From positions 11,553,225 through 11,617,224 of the forward strand of contig NC_059073.1 of the NCBI RefSeq assembly GCF_020497125.1: DNA of 64,000 nucleotides, in the 5' to 3' direction. This DNA comes from Mauremys mutica (taxonomy: Eukaryota > Chordata > Testudines > Geoemydidae). A program made the translations under genes and the position numbers. Of this stretch, positions 34,032 to 42,329 are shown one piece after another; the first letter of the stretch is position 1; each line of letters opens with the position of its first letter. The notes below the pieces were generated by a model. That model had not been told where the DNA came from and ran no database searches. It saw only the letters and a list, made by a program, of their open reading frames with translations.

Positions 34032-34706
34032 TCCACCCCCCTAGAGGTGGAAGGTGAACGCAGCTCAGGGGAGTCATCGGAGGACAAGGTGAACGGAAAA
34101 GACATTGCTCAGGTAAATGAATGATTAAGAAGTGACTGTTGATGATGGGGTGTAATGGGGTTAGGAACCGGGGGGTGGGGTGGGTTGTGTATATTTAAAA
34201 ATAAAGGAGTGGGAACTTACACTCTTTCTTTTCTGAAAATCTCTCCACAGCTTGACGATGCCTTTCTAGAGGACCCAGAGGCCCTGGACAGCATTGCATC
34301 AAGCAGCGAAGATGAACCGGGCTCTCCTTGTTTTTGCTCAATGTCGGTACAAATTGTTGAAGAGGACTCCAAGGATGACGGCTATGAGGAGTTTAGGAGG
34401 CTTGGCATGGAACTAACTGAGCCAATGCCACGTCGTGAGCGTAAAAAAGTCATGCGGACTATTGTACGTGTTGCTGTTTATGCTGTCCTTAATCAGTGCC
34501 CTAGGGAAAAGCTTTTTGAAGATTGTGAGGGCTGTGTCATAAATGCGCCAGCCCAACGGCACCATGACTGTGTGACTTGGACTTCAGTAGATCTAAACTT
34601 CAAACTCCGGCGCCTGTGTGCTGAGTTATGTTTGGAAAGCTTATTAAACACTGTTCTTGCCATAGGTTATGCTACGCAATGTCTGTGCCTACCCAAGAAC
34701 ATTTAG
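33921..34706 (+). CDS. Maverick-borne two-exon gene, Cys/His-rich protein of 215 aa, function unknown
   Basis: Join 33921-34112 and 34251-34706, 648 bases with stop. The 138-base intron is GT-AG (GCTCAG|GTAAAT; polypyrimidine then CTCTCCACAG|CTTGAC), phase 0 on both sides. Exon 1 starts in the inverted repeat, at an ATG conserved in both repeats. An upstream ATG at 33858 is not conserved. The first ~115 residues are acidic, with DDAFLEDPEALD and SSSEDEPGS. The C-terminal half is Cys/His-rich: CPREKLFEDCEGC, then QRHHDCVTW, then a helical segment with four more Cys. This suggests a metal-binding fold. I do not recognise the family. An acidic N-terminus with a small zinc-binding domain recalls DNA-virus early regulatory proteins, but that is analogy only. 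The frame is fully open although the rest of the element is broken. Confidence 0.7.
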
Positions 34707-34850
34707 CTTAAGGGGTGACCTTGATAAATGCTGTGCAATTTAGTGCAGACCCTGGCCGTGTTTTAAAGAAAATGACCAAACCGGAAGATGCCTGTGTCAC
34801 ATTCTTGACTTGAACCGGGACCGTATAGAATATGATTGCAACCAAGGTCC
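34707..34850. other. Maverick remnant, no gene recognised
   Basis: A short AT/GC-mixed stretch follows the stop codon of the spliced gene. It holds no polyadenylation signal or frame that I can support. Confidence 0.35.
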
Positions 34851-35480
34851 TGTAGTGGCACCAAATCTTTTGTAAAGGGGGTCATATAAGGGGTCTAAGA
34901 CCAGGTTATGGGTTGCTGGTTATGATTATGCTGTCTATATGAATGTGTCATTTTGTAGTTGAAGTTATGAATATTGGCTCTATCCTGTCTGTATCTCAAA
35001 CTTATGCTATGCTTCTGGGTGACATCCCAGACGAGTTGGTGTTAGCTCTGCCTAGCCTGCTTGATGGCCCATTAAGGACCATCAGCTACACAACTGACCC
35101 ATTGAGAGAAGGCAGATGCGCCTTGTAAGTCAGCAAAGTATGCAGGAACTTGCCCATGTGACTCCAGACTCCATGTTGCTTGTAATTTTCCACAGTAAGG
35201 ACAAAGAGGTGTTCTTACACCTGGAAAAGACTATAAAAGGCTGATGCCTCATCTCCAGCTTGTCTTCAGTCCTGCTTCTTACCTCTGAAGGGACTTTACT
35301 ACAAACTGAAGCTCTGAACAAAGAACTGATGACCCGTCCCAGCTGGGGATGGACTCCAGAGACTTAATTTAACCCTGCAGTTTATTCTATCACTGCTACA
35401 AGCCTGAACCAAGAACTTTGCCATTATTGTATGTAATTGACTCCATTTAACCAATTCTAGCTCTCATCTGTATCTTTTTC
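34851..35480 (+). repeat. LTR-like insertion in the Maverick
   Basis: It starts TGTAGTGGCACC and contains a TATA box (TATAAAAG, 35232-35239) followed by a CT-rich leader ('gcctcatctccagcttgtc'). This is typical of a solo LTR U3-R-U5. The front half matches 26135-26330. No target duplication was established because an antisense CR1 abuts its right side. Confidence 0.6.
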
Positions 35481-35483
35481 CTT

Positions 35484-35995
35484 TTATGATTTTATAGATT
35501 TATAGATTCATAGATTCTAGGACTGGAAGGGACTTCGAGAGGTCATCGAGTCCAGTCCCCTGCCCTCATGGCAGGACCAAATACTGTCTAGACCATCCCG
35601 GATAGACATTTATCTAACCTACTCTTAAATATCTCCAGAGATGGAGATTTCACAACCTCCCTCGGCAATCTATTCCAGTGTTTAACCACCCTGACAGTTA
35701 GGAACTTTTTTCTAATGTCCAGTCTAAACCTCCCTTGCTGCAGTTTATGCTCATTGCTTCTTGTTCTGTCCTTAGAGGCAAAGGTGAACAAGTTTTCTCC
35801 CTCCTCCTTATGACACCCTTTCAGATACCTGAAAACTGCTATCATGTCCCCTCTCGGTCTTCTCTTTTCCAAACTAAACAAACCCAATTCTTTCAGCCTT
35901 CCTTCGTAGGTCATGTTCTTAAGACCTCTAATCATTCTTGTTGCTCTTCTCTGGACCCTCTCCAATTTCTCCAATCTTTCAGTACCTGTTTCCCC
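35484..35995 (-). mobile_element. CR1 LINE 3' portion (antisense) in the Maverick
   Basis: The minus-strand frame at 35998-35588 reads [38 protein letters not shown] and [20 protein letters not shown]. The 3' tail 'tagattcatagattctaggac' lies at 35500-35525. It adjoins, and probably truncated, the DNA polymerase B gene. Confidence 0.93.
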
Positions 35996-36002
35996 CAATT
36001 AC

Positions 36003-36278
36003 AAGGTTTCATCCTGTGAGTTTATCGACGATGAAACCGTGTGTGTGTCTTGGAAGCACGCAAAAGACCGGTACTCTGTCTCTGGCAATACCAACGCCTT
36101 CATAGCCTGTTTCACCATCGCTTATGCCCGCTTAGAACTATACAACCTCCTAGAGAGGTTGCAAGAGTGGTGCCTGTACCACGACACTGACTTGGTGATA
36201 TTTGTGAAAAGGGAGGGTGAGTGGAATCCCCCTCGAGGGGATTATTTAGGGGACCTCACGAGCGATTATTTCAATTAA
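36003..36278 (+). pseudogene. Maverick DNA polymerase B, C-terminal fragment
   Basis: About 86 codons survive. They include a palm-domain block ending in the catalytic motif YHDTDL (usual form YxDTDS; the two aspartates remain, Ser is replaced by Leu), then GEWNPPRGDYLGDLTS. That second block is characteristic of the protein-primed polymerase family B of Mavericks and adintoviruses. The fragment begins at the CR1 junction and stops at a TAA (36276-36278) short of the usual C-terminus. The exonuclease domain and the rest of the polymerase are missing, so it cannot be functional. Confidence 0.85.
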
Positions 36279-36451
36279 AAAATAATAATCTGTGTACTTT
36301 TTTCTGAATTGGTCTATTTTAAAAAAAAACCCAAACACCAAACATCAATTGTCTTTAAACCCCTCACCTGGGGTGCTTTATTGGATAACATGGCTGTGAA
36401 AATTATCACAAAATACATGTCTGTGCTTGTTGAAACATGTTTTGAGCAAGG
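36279..36451. other. Maverick intergenic remnant
   Basis: AT-rich spacer between the convergent polymerase and integrase remnants, with an A-run at 36321-36330. Confidence 0.4.
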
Positions 36452-36807
36452 CTAGGCATGGCCAAGGAATATCTCATCGGTAAAGGTCTTTTCATAACCT
36501 TTTTCAAAAGCTCCTTTCGTTTTAGGTAGTCTCACGTGGTCGCATTTCTCAAAGGGAGAGGCATGTGACCTTTGCTGAAAATAGCTTGAAAGGCCTTGGA
36601 TACCTCACCACTCGTCTTGTGTTTTTGACCTAAGGCCCAGACATATTTGGATAGAATGTCTATCACTGTTAAGATGTACTTAAAACCGCTGTTGCATTTG
36701 GAGAACTGGTGCATATCCACCAAATTTGCCTGCCATTGACCATCCACATCTGAACCAATGGTCTTGTTTCTTTTAAAATGTATTTGAGCCGGTTTGTGTA
36801 AAGTGCA
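36452..36807 (-). pseudogene. Maverick integrase fragment (DDE/RNase H-fold, retroviral-type)
   Basis: Read on the minus strand, HFKRNKTIGSDVDGQWQANL is followed by VDMHQFSK...GFKYILTVIDILSKYVWA. This holds the first two catalytic aspartates of a D,D-35-E core (in NLVDM and TVID). The frame then breaks near 36545. In another frame the C-terminal PKTKGAFEKGYEKTFTDEIF block and a stop follow. The TD...G segment and the catalytic Glu are deleted. The upstream portion is cut at 36807 by a Penelope-like element. It is a dead gene, but diagnostic of a Maverick. Confidence 0.85.
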
Positions 36808-36856
36808 AAAAAGAACAGGAGTACTTGTGGCACCTTAGAGACTAACAAATTTATTT

Positions 36857-36894
36857 GAGCATAAGCTTTCATGGGCTACAGCCCACTTCATCGG
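36857..36894 (-). ncRNA. Hammerhead-ribozyme-like motif in the PLE 3' region
   Basis: On the minus strand: CCGATGA, A, GTGGGC-TGTA-GCCCAT hairpin, GAAA, GC-TTAT-GC, TC. This fits box 1 (CUGAUGA, with U4 replaced by C), stem II, box 2 GAAA, a two-base-pair stem III with a UUAU loop, and U16.1-C17 before the cleavage point. Hammerhead motifs are established for Penelope-like elements. Activity of this copy is doubtful because of the U4C change and unresolved stem I. Confidence 0.6.
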
Positions 36895-37361
36895 ATGCAT
36901 GCAGTGGAAAATACAGTAGGAAGATATAGATAAACACAGAGAACGAGAAACAATGGGTGTTACCATACACCCTATAAGGAGAGTGATCAGTTAAGGTGAG
37001 CTATTATCAGCAGTGGACAAAAAGAACTGTATGTAGTGGTAATGAAAATGGCCCATTTTCAGCAATTGACAAGAAGATGTGAGGAACTGTAGTGGGGGAA
37101 AAAATAAGCACGGGGAAAGAGTTTTACTTTGTGTAATGGCCCATCCACTCCCAGTCTTTATTCAAGCCTAATTTAATGGTGTCCAATTTGCAAATTAATT
37201 CCAATTCAGCAGTCTCTTGTTGGAATCTGTTTTTGAAGTTTTGTTGTTGTAATATTGTGACTTTTAGGTCTGTAATCAAGTGGCCAGGGAGATTGAATTG
37301 TTCTCCGACTGGTTTTTGAATCTTATAATTCTTGATGTCTGATTAGTGTCCATTTATTCTT

Positions 37362-37700
37362 TTACGTAGAGACTGTCCGCTTTGGCCAAAGTACATGGCA
37401 GAGGGGCATTGCTGGCACATGATGGCATCTATCACATTGGTAGATGTGCCTAGTGGCGTGGCTGATGTGATTAGGTCCTATGATGGTATCCCCTAAATAG
37501 ATACGTGAACAGTGTTGGCAACAGGCTTTGTTGCAAGGATAGGTTCCTGGGTTAGTGTTTTGTAGTGTGGTGTGTGGTTGCTGTAGGATTGGGGGCTGTC
37601 TGTAAGCGAGGACAGACCTGTCTCCCAAGATCTGTGAGAGTGATGGATCGTCCTTCAGGATAGGTTGTAGATTTTTGATGATGCGCTGGAGAGGTTTTAG
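37362..37700 (-). pseudogene. PLE GIY-YIG endonuclease region remnant
   Basis: The minus-strand frame carries the Cys-rich lead of the Penelope endonuclease (PCNKACCQHCS, then IYQCDRC). The nearby second frame would carry the YIG-type block and a 'TINGHRSD'-type motif, now shifted. The first 30 residues of the long frame are from the adjacent hAT element, not the PLE. Confidence 0.7.
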
Positions 37701-37707
37701 TTGGAGG

Positions 37708-38165
37708 CAGTGGCGGATTAACAAATTTGCCACCCCTAGGCCCTCAAAAAATTGCTGCGCCCCCCCCCACCCCCCGCGCGCCATCTCACCTCTGCTCCCC
37801 CGCGGCAAGACTGGGAGGGGGTGGGGAGAAGGGGAGTTGTGGCACGCTCGGGGGATGGTGGTGGTGGAGCGGAGATGAGCTGGGATGGGGAGCGGTTCCC
37901 GGGCCCCCCCAGGTTACTCCCCGCACCCGTGGGTCCAGCTCACCTCTGCTCCGCCTCCTCTGAATGTGCCGCTACTCCCTTCTCCCTCTCTCCCAGCACT
38001 TTAGCGTGGCAACCCTGGGAGGGAGGTGGAAGGGGGGAAGCGTGGCGTGCCTGGGAGAGGAGGCGGGCCAGGGATTTCAGGAAGGGGCAGAGTTGGGGAG
38101 GGGGCGTGAGCAAATTTGCCGCCCTAGGCCTAGGCCTTGTTGGCCTAGGCGATAATACGCCGCTG
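37708..38165. mobile_element. hAT-type non-autonomous element inserted in the PLE
   Basis: The ends are CAGTGGCGGATTA and, inverted, CAGCGGCGTATTA. The flanking 8-mers are GTTGGAGG (37700-37707) and GTTGGGGG (38166-38173). 'aaatttgccaccccta' near the left and 'aaatttgccgccctagg' near the right show sub-terminal repetition. It is 458 bp, GC-rich, with no transposase. The 141 aa frame over it is compositional. Confidence 0.92.
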
Positions 38166-38621
38166 GTTGGGGGCTGAAAGTGATGGCTAGTGGCGTTGCG
38201 TTACTTTCTTTGTTGGGCCTGTCCTGTATTAGGTGACTCCTGCGTACTCTTCTGGCTCTGTCAGTCTGTTTCTTCACTTCAGCAGGTGGGTACTGTAGTT
38301 GTAAGAATGCTTGATGGAGATGTTGTAGGTGTTTGTCTCTATGTGAGGGGTTGGAGCAAATGGGATTGTTTCGTAGACCTTGGCTGTAGACAATGGATCG
38401 AGTGGTGTGATCTGGATGAAAGCTGGAGGCATGTAGGTAAGTATAGCGGTCAGTAGGGTGATGTTTATGTGGCCATCGTTTATGAGTGCTGTGGTGTTTA
38501 GGAAGGGGATCTCTTGTGTGGAATGGTCCAGGCTGAGATTGATGGTGGGGTGGAAATGTGTAAAGTGTAAGTGTCCCTGTCTGAAAGCCAAGCTGTTACC
38601 TGTCTTCTATTCAAAGTTTTG

Positions 38622-38903
38622 CTATGCTTTCTGGCCACTTGAGAAAGAGGGTTCACCCCGCCAAAGCTCCCAACTTCCCCGGGGGTGTAATATATTTTCT
38701 TTAACAGAGCTGCCTGTGTAGAAATGACTGTTACTGGTACCGTCTTTTACTAACACAAATATGAAGGGGGACACATTCATATTGACACATTTAAATGAGA
38801 GGCCTTCATGCTCATTGGGGTTCCTCACGAGGGTTTGGGTTTCGGGTTCTGGCGTCTCCATCAATGGCTGAGTCAAAGGGCCCTCGTGGGAACTGTCACT
38901 CAT
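38622..38903 (-). CDS. Maverick right-end open frame sharing its N-terminus with the left-end gene, 93 aa
   Basis: The ATG at 38903-38901 is the inverted-repeat counterpart of the ATG at 33921. The first ~38 residues (MSDSSHEGPLTQPLM...) are nearly the same as those of the left gene. The two diverge at the inner edge of the inverted repeat, after which the right frame runs into unique sequence (HFYTGSSVKENILHPRGSWE) and a stop near 38622. It may be the first exon of a second spliced gene, since truncation by the PLE at 38592 removes anything further. Function unknown. Confidence 0.45.
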   Translation of the reverse strand: MSDSSHEGPLTQPLMETPEPETQTLVRNPNEHEGLSFKCVNMNVSPFIFVLVKDGTSNSHFYTGSSVKENILHPRGSWELWRGEPSFSSGQKA

Positions 38904-39556
38904 GTAGCGCTTTCTCCACACAAGTCCAAAGGCCCTCGGGGCTAACACAAAGTCTGAAGTTCTCACCAGGGTGGTGAAGGAGTCCATGTTTCCACGATTT
39001 CTAAAGCATGCGTCCTTGGTAAAAGATGGCCTCTTCTGCTCCGATTGCTGGGTCTTATGGGATGATGGTGATGCGCTCTGGTTGGCAGAGAGCGCTGGGA
39101 GGAGTTCTTAGAAGGGTCACACGACTCTCTTCTGGGCAACTCACCCCGCTCTGGAACACCACCGATTGGTCAAATCTGCTCTCAGGGCGGTGCTGTGTGG
39201 CTGAAACCCATCGTGATTCGCAGAGGGCAGTGGAGGAGTTCTTAGAGGGGTCACACGAACCACTTCTGGATTGGTCACCATGCCCCGGAACACCCCTGAT
39301 TGGTCAAATCCCCTCTCCAGGTAGGCCTACGAGGGCGAAACCCCTCCTGATTGGTAGAGGGCAGTGGGAGGAGTTCTTAGAGGGGTCACATGACACCCTT
39401 GGCTTCCGGTTATGTGTCCTCCTTGACCCCAGAAGTAATATTCCCCATGGGTGGGACTTCCAGTGACAGGTGGTCGGGGCTTAAGGGGTCAAGGGGCAGG
39501 GTCTAAGTGGCCAAGGAGAAGGGTTAGCGTTTGATTGATGGTAGGTCCCTTATACT
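38793..39556 (-). repeat. Maverick terminal inverted repeat, right
   Basis: It is the inverted counterpart of 33264-34031. The three tandem units at about 135-base spacing are preserved, with CCAAT motifs in antisense as ATTGG ('gattggtcaaatc'). Divergence from the left repeat, about 8% over the stretch I compared, shows that the element is not recent. Confidence 0.92.
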
Positions 39557-39562
39557 ATTTCC

Positions 39563-39835
39563 GATTTCCATACTACTGAATCCCACCCTGCCAGCATGCC
39601 CATTAACAGAAGGGGCCCACTAATTCCACCATCTCCCTAGCAACCAGTGGGCCTTTTAAGCATGGGCCAAAGTGGCTGAGAACAAGTGCTTGTTGTCCTG
39701 GGACACAGAGACTGATGATAAGAGACTCTCCTTGGGGTATGACGTTTAACCCCAGATTCCAAGATGAAAGCGGGGCCTGGGGCTTCAATTAGACTGATGG
39801 TGTGACTAGCCGGGAGTGTGAGGAACAGGCTGTGA
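39563..39835 (+). pseudogene. Duplicated last coding segment and 3' UTR of the SPATA31-like gene, right part
   Basis: It resumes exactly where 33263 stopped: 'gatttccatactactgaatc' corresponds to 32896-32917 of the real gene, including TGA. About 245 bases of 3' flank follow with roughly 12% differences. The copy ends near 'gtgactagc'. Confidence 0.85.
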
Positions 39836-40589
39836 TCTGCCCTCACGTCCCAGAGACGCTGGTTGTGGTGCCCCCAAGCCCACAGGGCGGGTCCCTTGTT
39901 CCCCTTAACCCTCTTCCATTTTTCCTTGTTTTCCTTACAGTTGCTGTTCAATAAATTGTATTTGGTTTGAACTTAATGTGCTGATCAGGGGTAGGGAAGC
40001 GGCCGGTGCAGAGAGAGTACCCCGGAGTGGGGCCATCCCCGAGCACGCAAGAATCTCCACTTTCATTTAAAAAATAGTAAATGTCTAGCCCGTCATGCTT
40101 CAAAATGGGACCCCCCTAATGGTTCAAAAAGTATAAGGCAAATCAAAAGAATCCCCCAGATAATTTTAAAATCTCATGATTTGGGAGGCCTGACTTGTTT
40201 GAATGTATTGGGTCGGCAGTACTTGCCGATATGTGCGGGGTATGGAAGCACTTATCTTTACAGCCAAGCAACTAATTCGTGGGGAATAATTTAAGCTGTG
40301 AACCCATCCCATTGCCTCTTCACAAATTCTCCCTAAAAAGCTTCCAGGGCACTCAAATTTATCCCTATTTCAAAAATAATCGCGGGGGGAGTTCAATGAA
40401 TAATTCTGCTTCAGGAATCAGTTTGCTAGTTAAAACTCATAGTGTGTGGATTGGACACTCTGGTCATATGACTTGACTTCTGTTCCCTGATTGGATGAGC
40501 AGAACTCCAAGAAATCTGATTGCTAGTGTGAATGCTCTCCTTTCCTTCTTCAGAATTTATTTGCAGGGAATGTAATGTACTATCGAGGA
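39836..40589 (+). other. No gene; possible original 3' UTR continuation with polyadenylation signal
   Basis: 'gttcaataaattgtatttgg' places AATAAA at 39950-39955, about 390 bases after the duplicate stop codon. If the second copy is the ancestral gene end, this may have been its poly(A) signal. The remainder shows no exon. Confidence 0.35.
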
Positions 40590-40738
40590 GAGAGTGTCTT
40601 CCAATGGGCAGAGCACTGGCTAGGCAGTCAGGAAACCTCAGTGCAGTCGCAGTTCTGCTACTGACCTGTTGCATGAGCCTGGATGAGTTGCCTCTCTGTA
40701 CCTCAGTTTCCTCACATGTTTAATAGTCTACTAACCCG
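40590..40738 (+). repeat. MIR/CORE-SINE relic
   Basis: It has 'gggcagagcactggctaggc', 'agtcaggaaacctca', 'ttctgctactgacctgt' and 'ctgtacctcagtttcctcaca' in canonical MIR order. Confidence 0.85.
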
Positions 40739-40756
40739 TGATGCCCTTTGGAAGGT

Positions 40757-40952
40757 GCTTTCATAGATTCCAAGGCCGGAATGCTGCTGTATCACACAGG
40801 CCAGAAAACTTCCCCAAAATAATTTCTAGAGCAGCTCTTTTAGACAAACATCCAGTCTTGATTTAAAAGTTGTCAGTGATGGAGAATCCACTACAATCAT
40901 TGGTAAATTGTTCCAATGATTAATTACTCTCACCAATATAAATGTATGCCTT
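40757..40952 (-). mobile_element. CR1 LINE 3' fragment (antisense)
   Basis: It contains 'ttcatagattccaaggccgg', 'aaaacttccccaaaataatt' and 'agtgatggagaatccactac', similar to the antisense CR1 at 24765-24960. Confidence 0.8.
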
Positions 40953-41515
40953 GTTTCACACGGGCTCTGTTCAAGATGCTTTCTCTCAGCCACAGTCTCC
41001 CAGCAAAGTGGTGCCTGGCTCCCCCCTTGCTCAGGCTCTCTTCCAGGGGCCCAAAGGTGCTGGTGGTTTTGTTTTCTTAGGTGAAAGAATGTGGGGTTGT
41101 CTGCCCCTTTCTTTTCTAGCCCCTTGAGACTTGGAAGCTGATTCTCCTAAAGCAGTGGTTGTCCACCAGGGGCACGGGGTCCACAACTCCTGTCAATATT
41201 TGCCTAGTTTTACAGCAGGCTACATAACAAGCACTAGCGAAATAAGTACAGGTTAACATTTCATACAGGCAAAAGGAGAAAGTCAGCAATTTGTCAGTAA
41301 GAGTGTGCTGTGACACATCTGTATTTTAGATCTGATTTTGTAAACTAGTAGTTTCTGAGTGAGGTGAAACTTGGGGGTACACAAGACAAATCAGACTCCT
41401 GAAAGGGGCACAGTAGACTGAAAAGGTTGAGAGCCACTGTTCTAAAGGATCCCCTCAAAGCAAAGTTTATCCAAGCTGTGAGGAAGGTGACCTGAAGTCT
41501 GGTGGTGAAGGCTCC
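40953..41515. other. No gene recognised
   Basis: Unique-looking sequence. The 41140-41445 part has a mild repeat character ('agtggttgtccaccagggg', 'agagccactgttctaaa'), as seen in diverged DNA-transposon relics. No exon. Confidence 0.35.
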
Positions 41516-41520
41516 GTGTG

Positions 41521-41985
41521 TAACCCACACACCTCCTGGGTGTGGTGTCCTGTCCCTTCTAGTGGCACCAAGACCACTTAATGAGAAAGAGCTAAAATGA
41601 GTCTGCGCTGCAGCCTGTTACCTCATGCGGTAGAGACTCATGCAGTAAGTTCCAGAGGCCCTAGGTTCAATCCCGCTCACCATCAACGGGGGTCTGTCAA
41701 TGTTACAAGTGGGGGCTCATCTGGGATTTTAACTGGGAAGTCTCTGAGCTCGGGATGTGCTTCCTCAGCGAGGGGAAGTATGTAACCCACACACCTCCTG
41801 GGTGTGGTGTTCAGTCCTCTCTAGTGGCACCGAGACCATTTAGAGACAGTTAAATGAGTCTGCCCTACAGCCCTAGCTAACAGCCAGTTGGCTCTTAGCT
41901 CATGCAGTAGAGGATTATGCACTGAATGCCCAGGTTTGATCCTGCTTGCCAGCAACTAGGGTCTGTCAACATTACATGTACTCAC
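41521..41985 (+). repeat. Tandem repeat, 262-bp unit with tRNA-like block (two copies)
   Basis: 'taacccacacacctcctggg' occurs at 41521 and 41783. Each copy continues with 'cttctagtggcaccaagacc' or its variant, 'agctcatgcagtagagg'-type and 'ggttcaatcccgctc' or 'ggtttgatcctgctt'. The last two resemble tRNA A and B boxes. Related single units are at 20886 and 22031. Confidence 0.8.
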
Positions 41986-41989
41986 CCCC

Positions 41990-42329
41990 TCCCTCCACTT
42001 GTGTTTGCTGAAATGTAAATTACTCTGTTCACTACCCATCTTCTTCCCCTGCTGTCTTGATGACCCTGTTTGCTGCTTATATAAACCCCCATTCCTTTGT
42101 TTAGGACAGACCTCTTTAACAGTATGAGCCTAGGAGGGGCTGTCAGGTTTTCACAAGTACTGTCGTACAGGGGGAACTCATAACTCTATATGTAATGTTG
42201 CATCATGATCTTATTGACCAGAGAGTTGTTAGTTTTTAAATGGTACCTCCAGGGATTTCCCTACACTCCCCCTGAATTTCCCCAACACCTCCTCCCCCGC
42301 AGTTTTGTGAACTAGTTACATGCCAAACC
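41990..42329. other. No gene recognised
   Basis: A CT-rich lead (41985-42030) and AT-rich sequence before the PLE. Part of the right end may belong to the PLE 5' side. Confidence 0.35.

Larger units (their letters stand above)
36808..38592 (-). mobile_element. Penelope-like element (PLE) inserted in the Maverick integrase
   Basis: Minus-strand order: an RT C-terminal block (38591-38190: HPTINLSLDHSTQEIPFLNT, then INDGHINITL), the hAT interruption, a GIY-YIG-associated Cys block (37700-37400: NTNPGTYPCNKACCQHCSRI, then GPNHISHATRHIYQCDRC), 'ELICKLDTIKLGLNKDW'-type C-terminal coding near 37200-37130, and the 3' end carrying a hammerhead-like motif. Stops and frameshifts make it inactive. Its 3' end 'aagaacaggagtacttgtggc' abuts integrase sequence at 36808. 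Confidence 0.88.
33264..39556. mobile_element. Maverick/Polinton (adintovirus-like) element, internally decayed, 6.3 kb
   Basis: The left end AGTAGTACTATTAGGG and right end ...CCCTTATACT are inverted counterparts. Terminal inverted repeats run 33264-34031 and 38793-39556, about 92% identical where I compared them. The flanks GTGTCC (33258-33263) and ATTTCC (39557-39562) are a decayed 6-bp target duplication, the Maverick size. Internal signatures are a protein-primed-type DNA polymerase B fragment (plus strand) and an integrase fragment (minus strand). Capsid, ATPase and protease genes were not found, and 6.3 kb includes about 2.9 kb of later insertions, so most of a typical 15-20 kb element is gone. 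Confidence 0.88.

Noticed and set aside
37362..37808. 148 aa minus-strand frame as one gene
   Set aside because: It fuses about 35 residues from the hAT insertion with Penelope endonuclease remnants, so it is not a natural protein.
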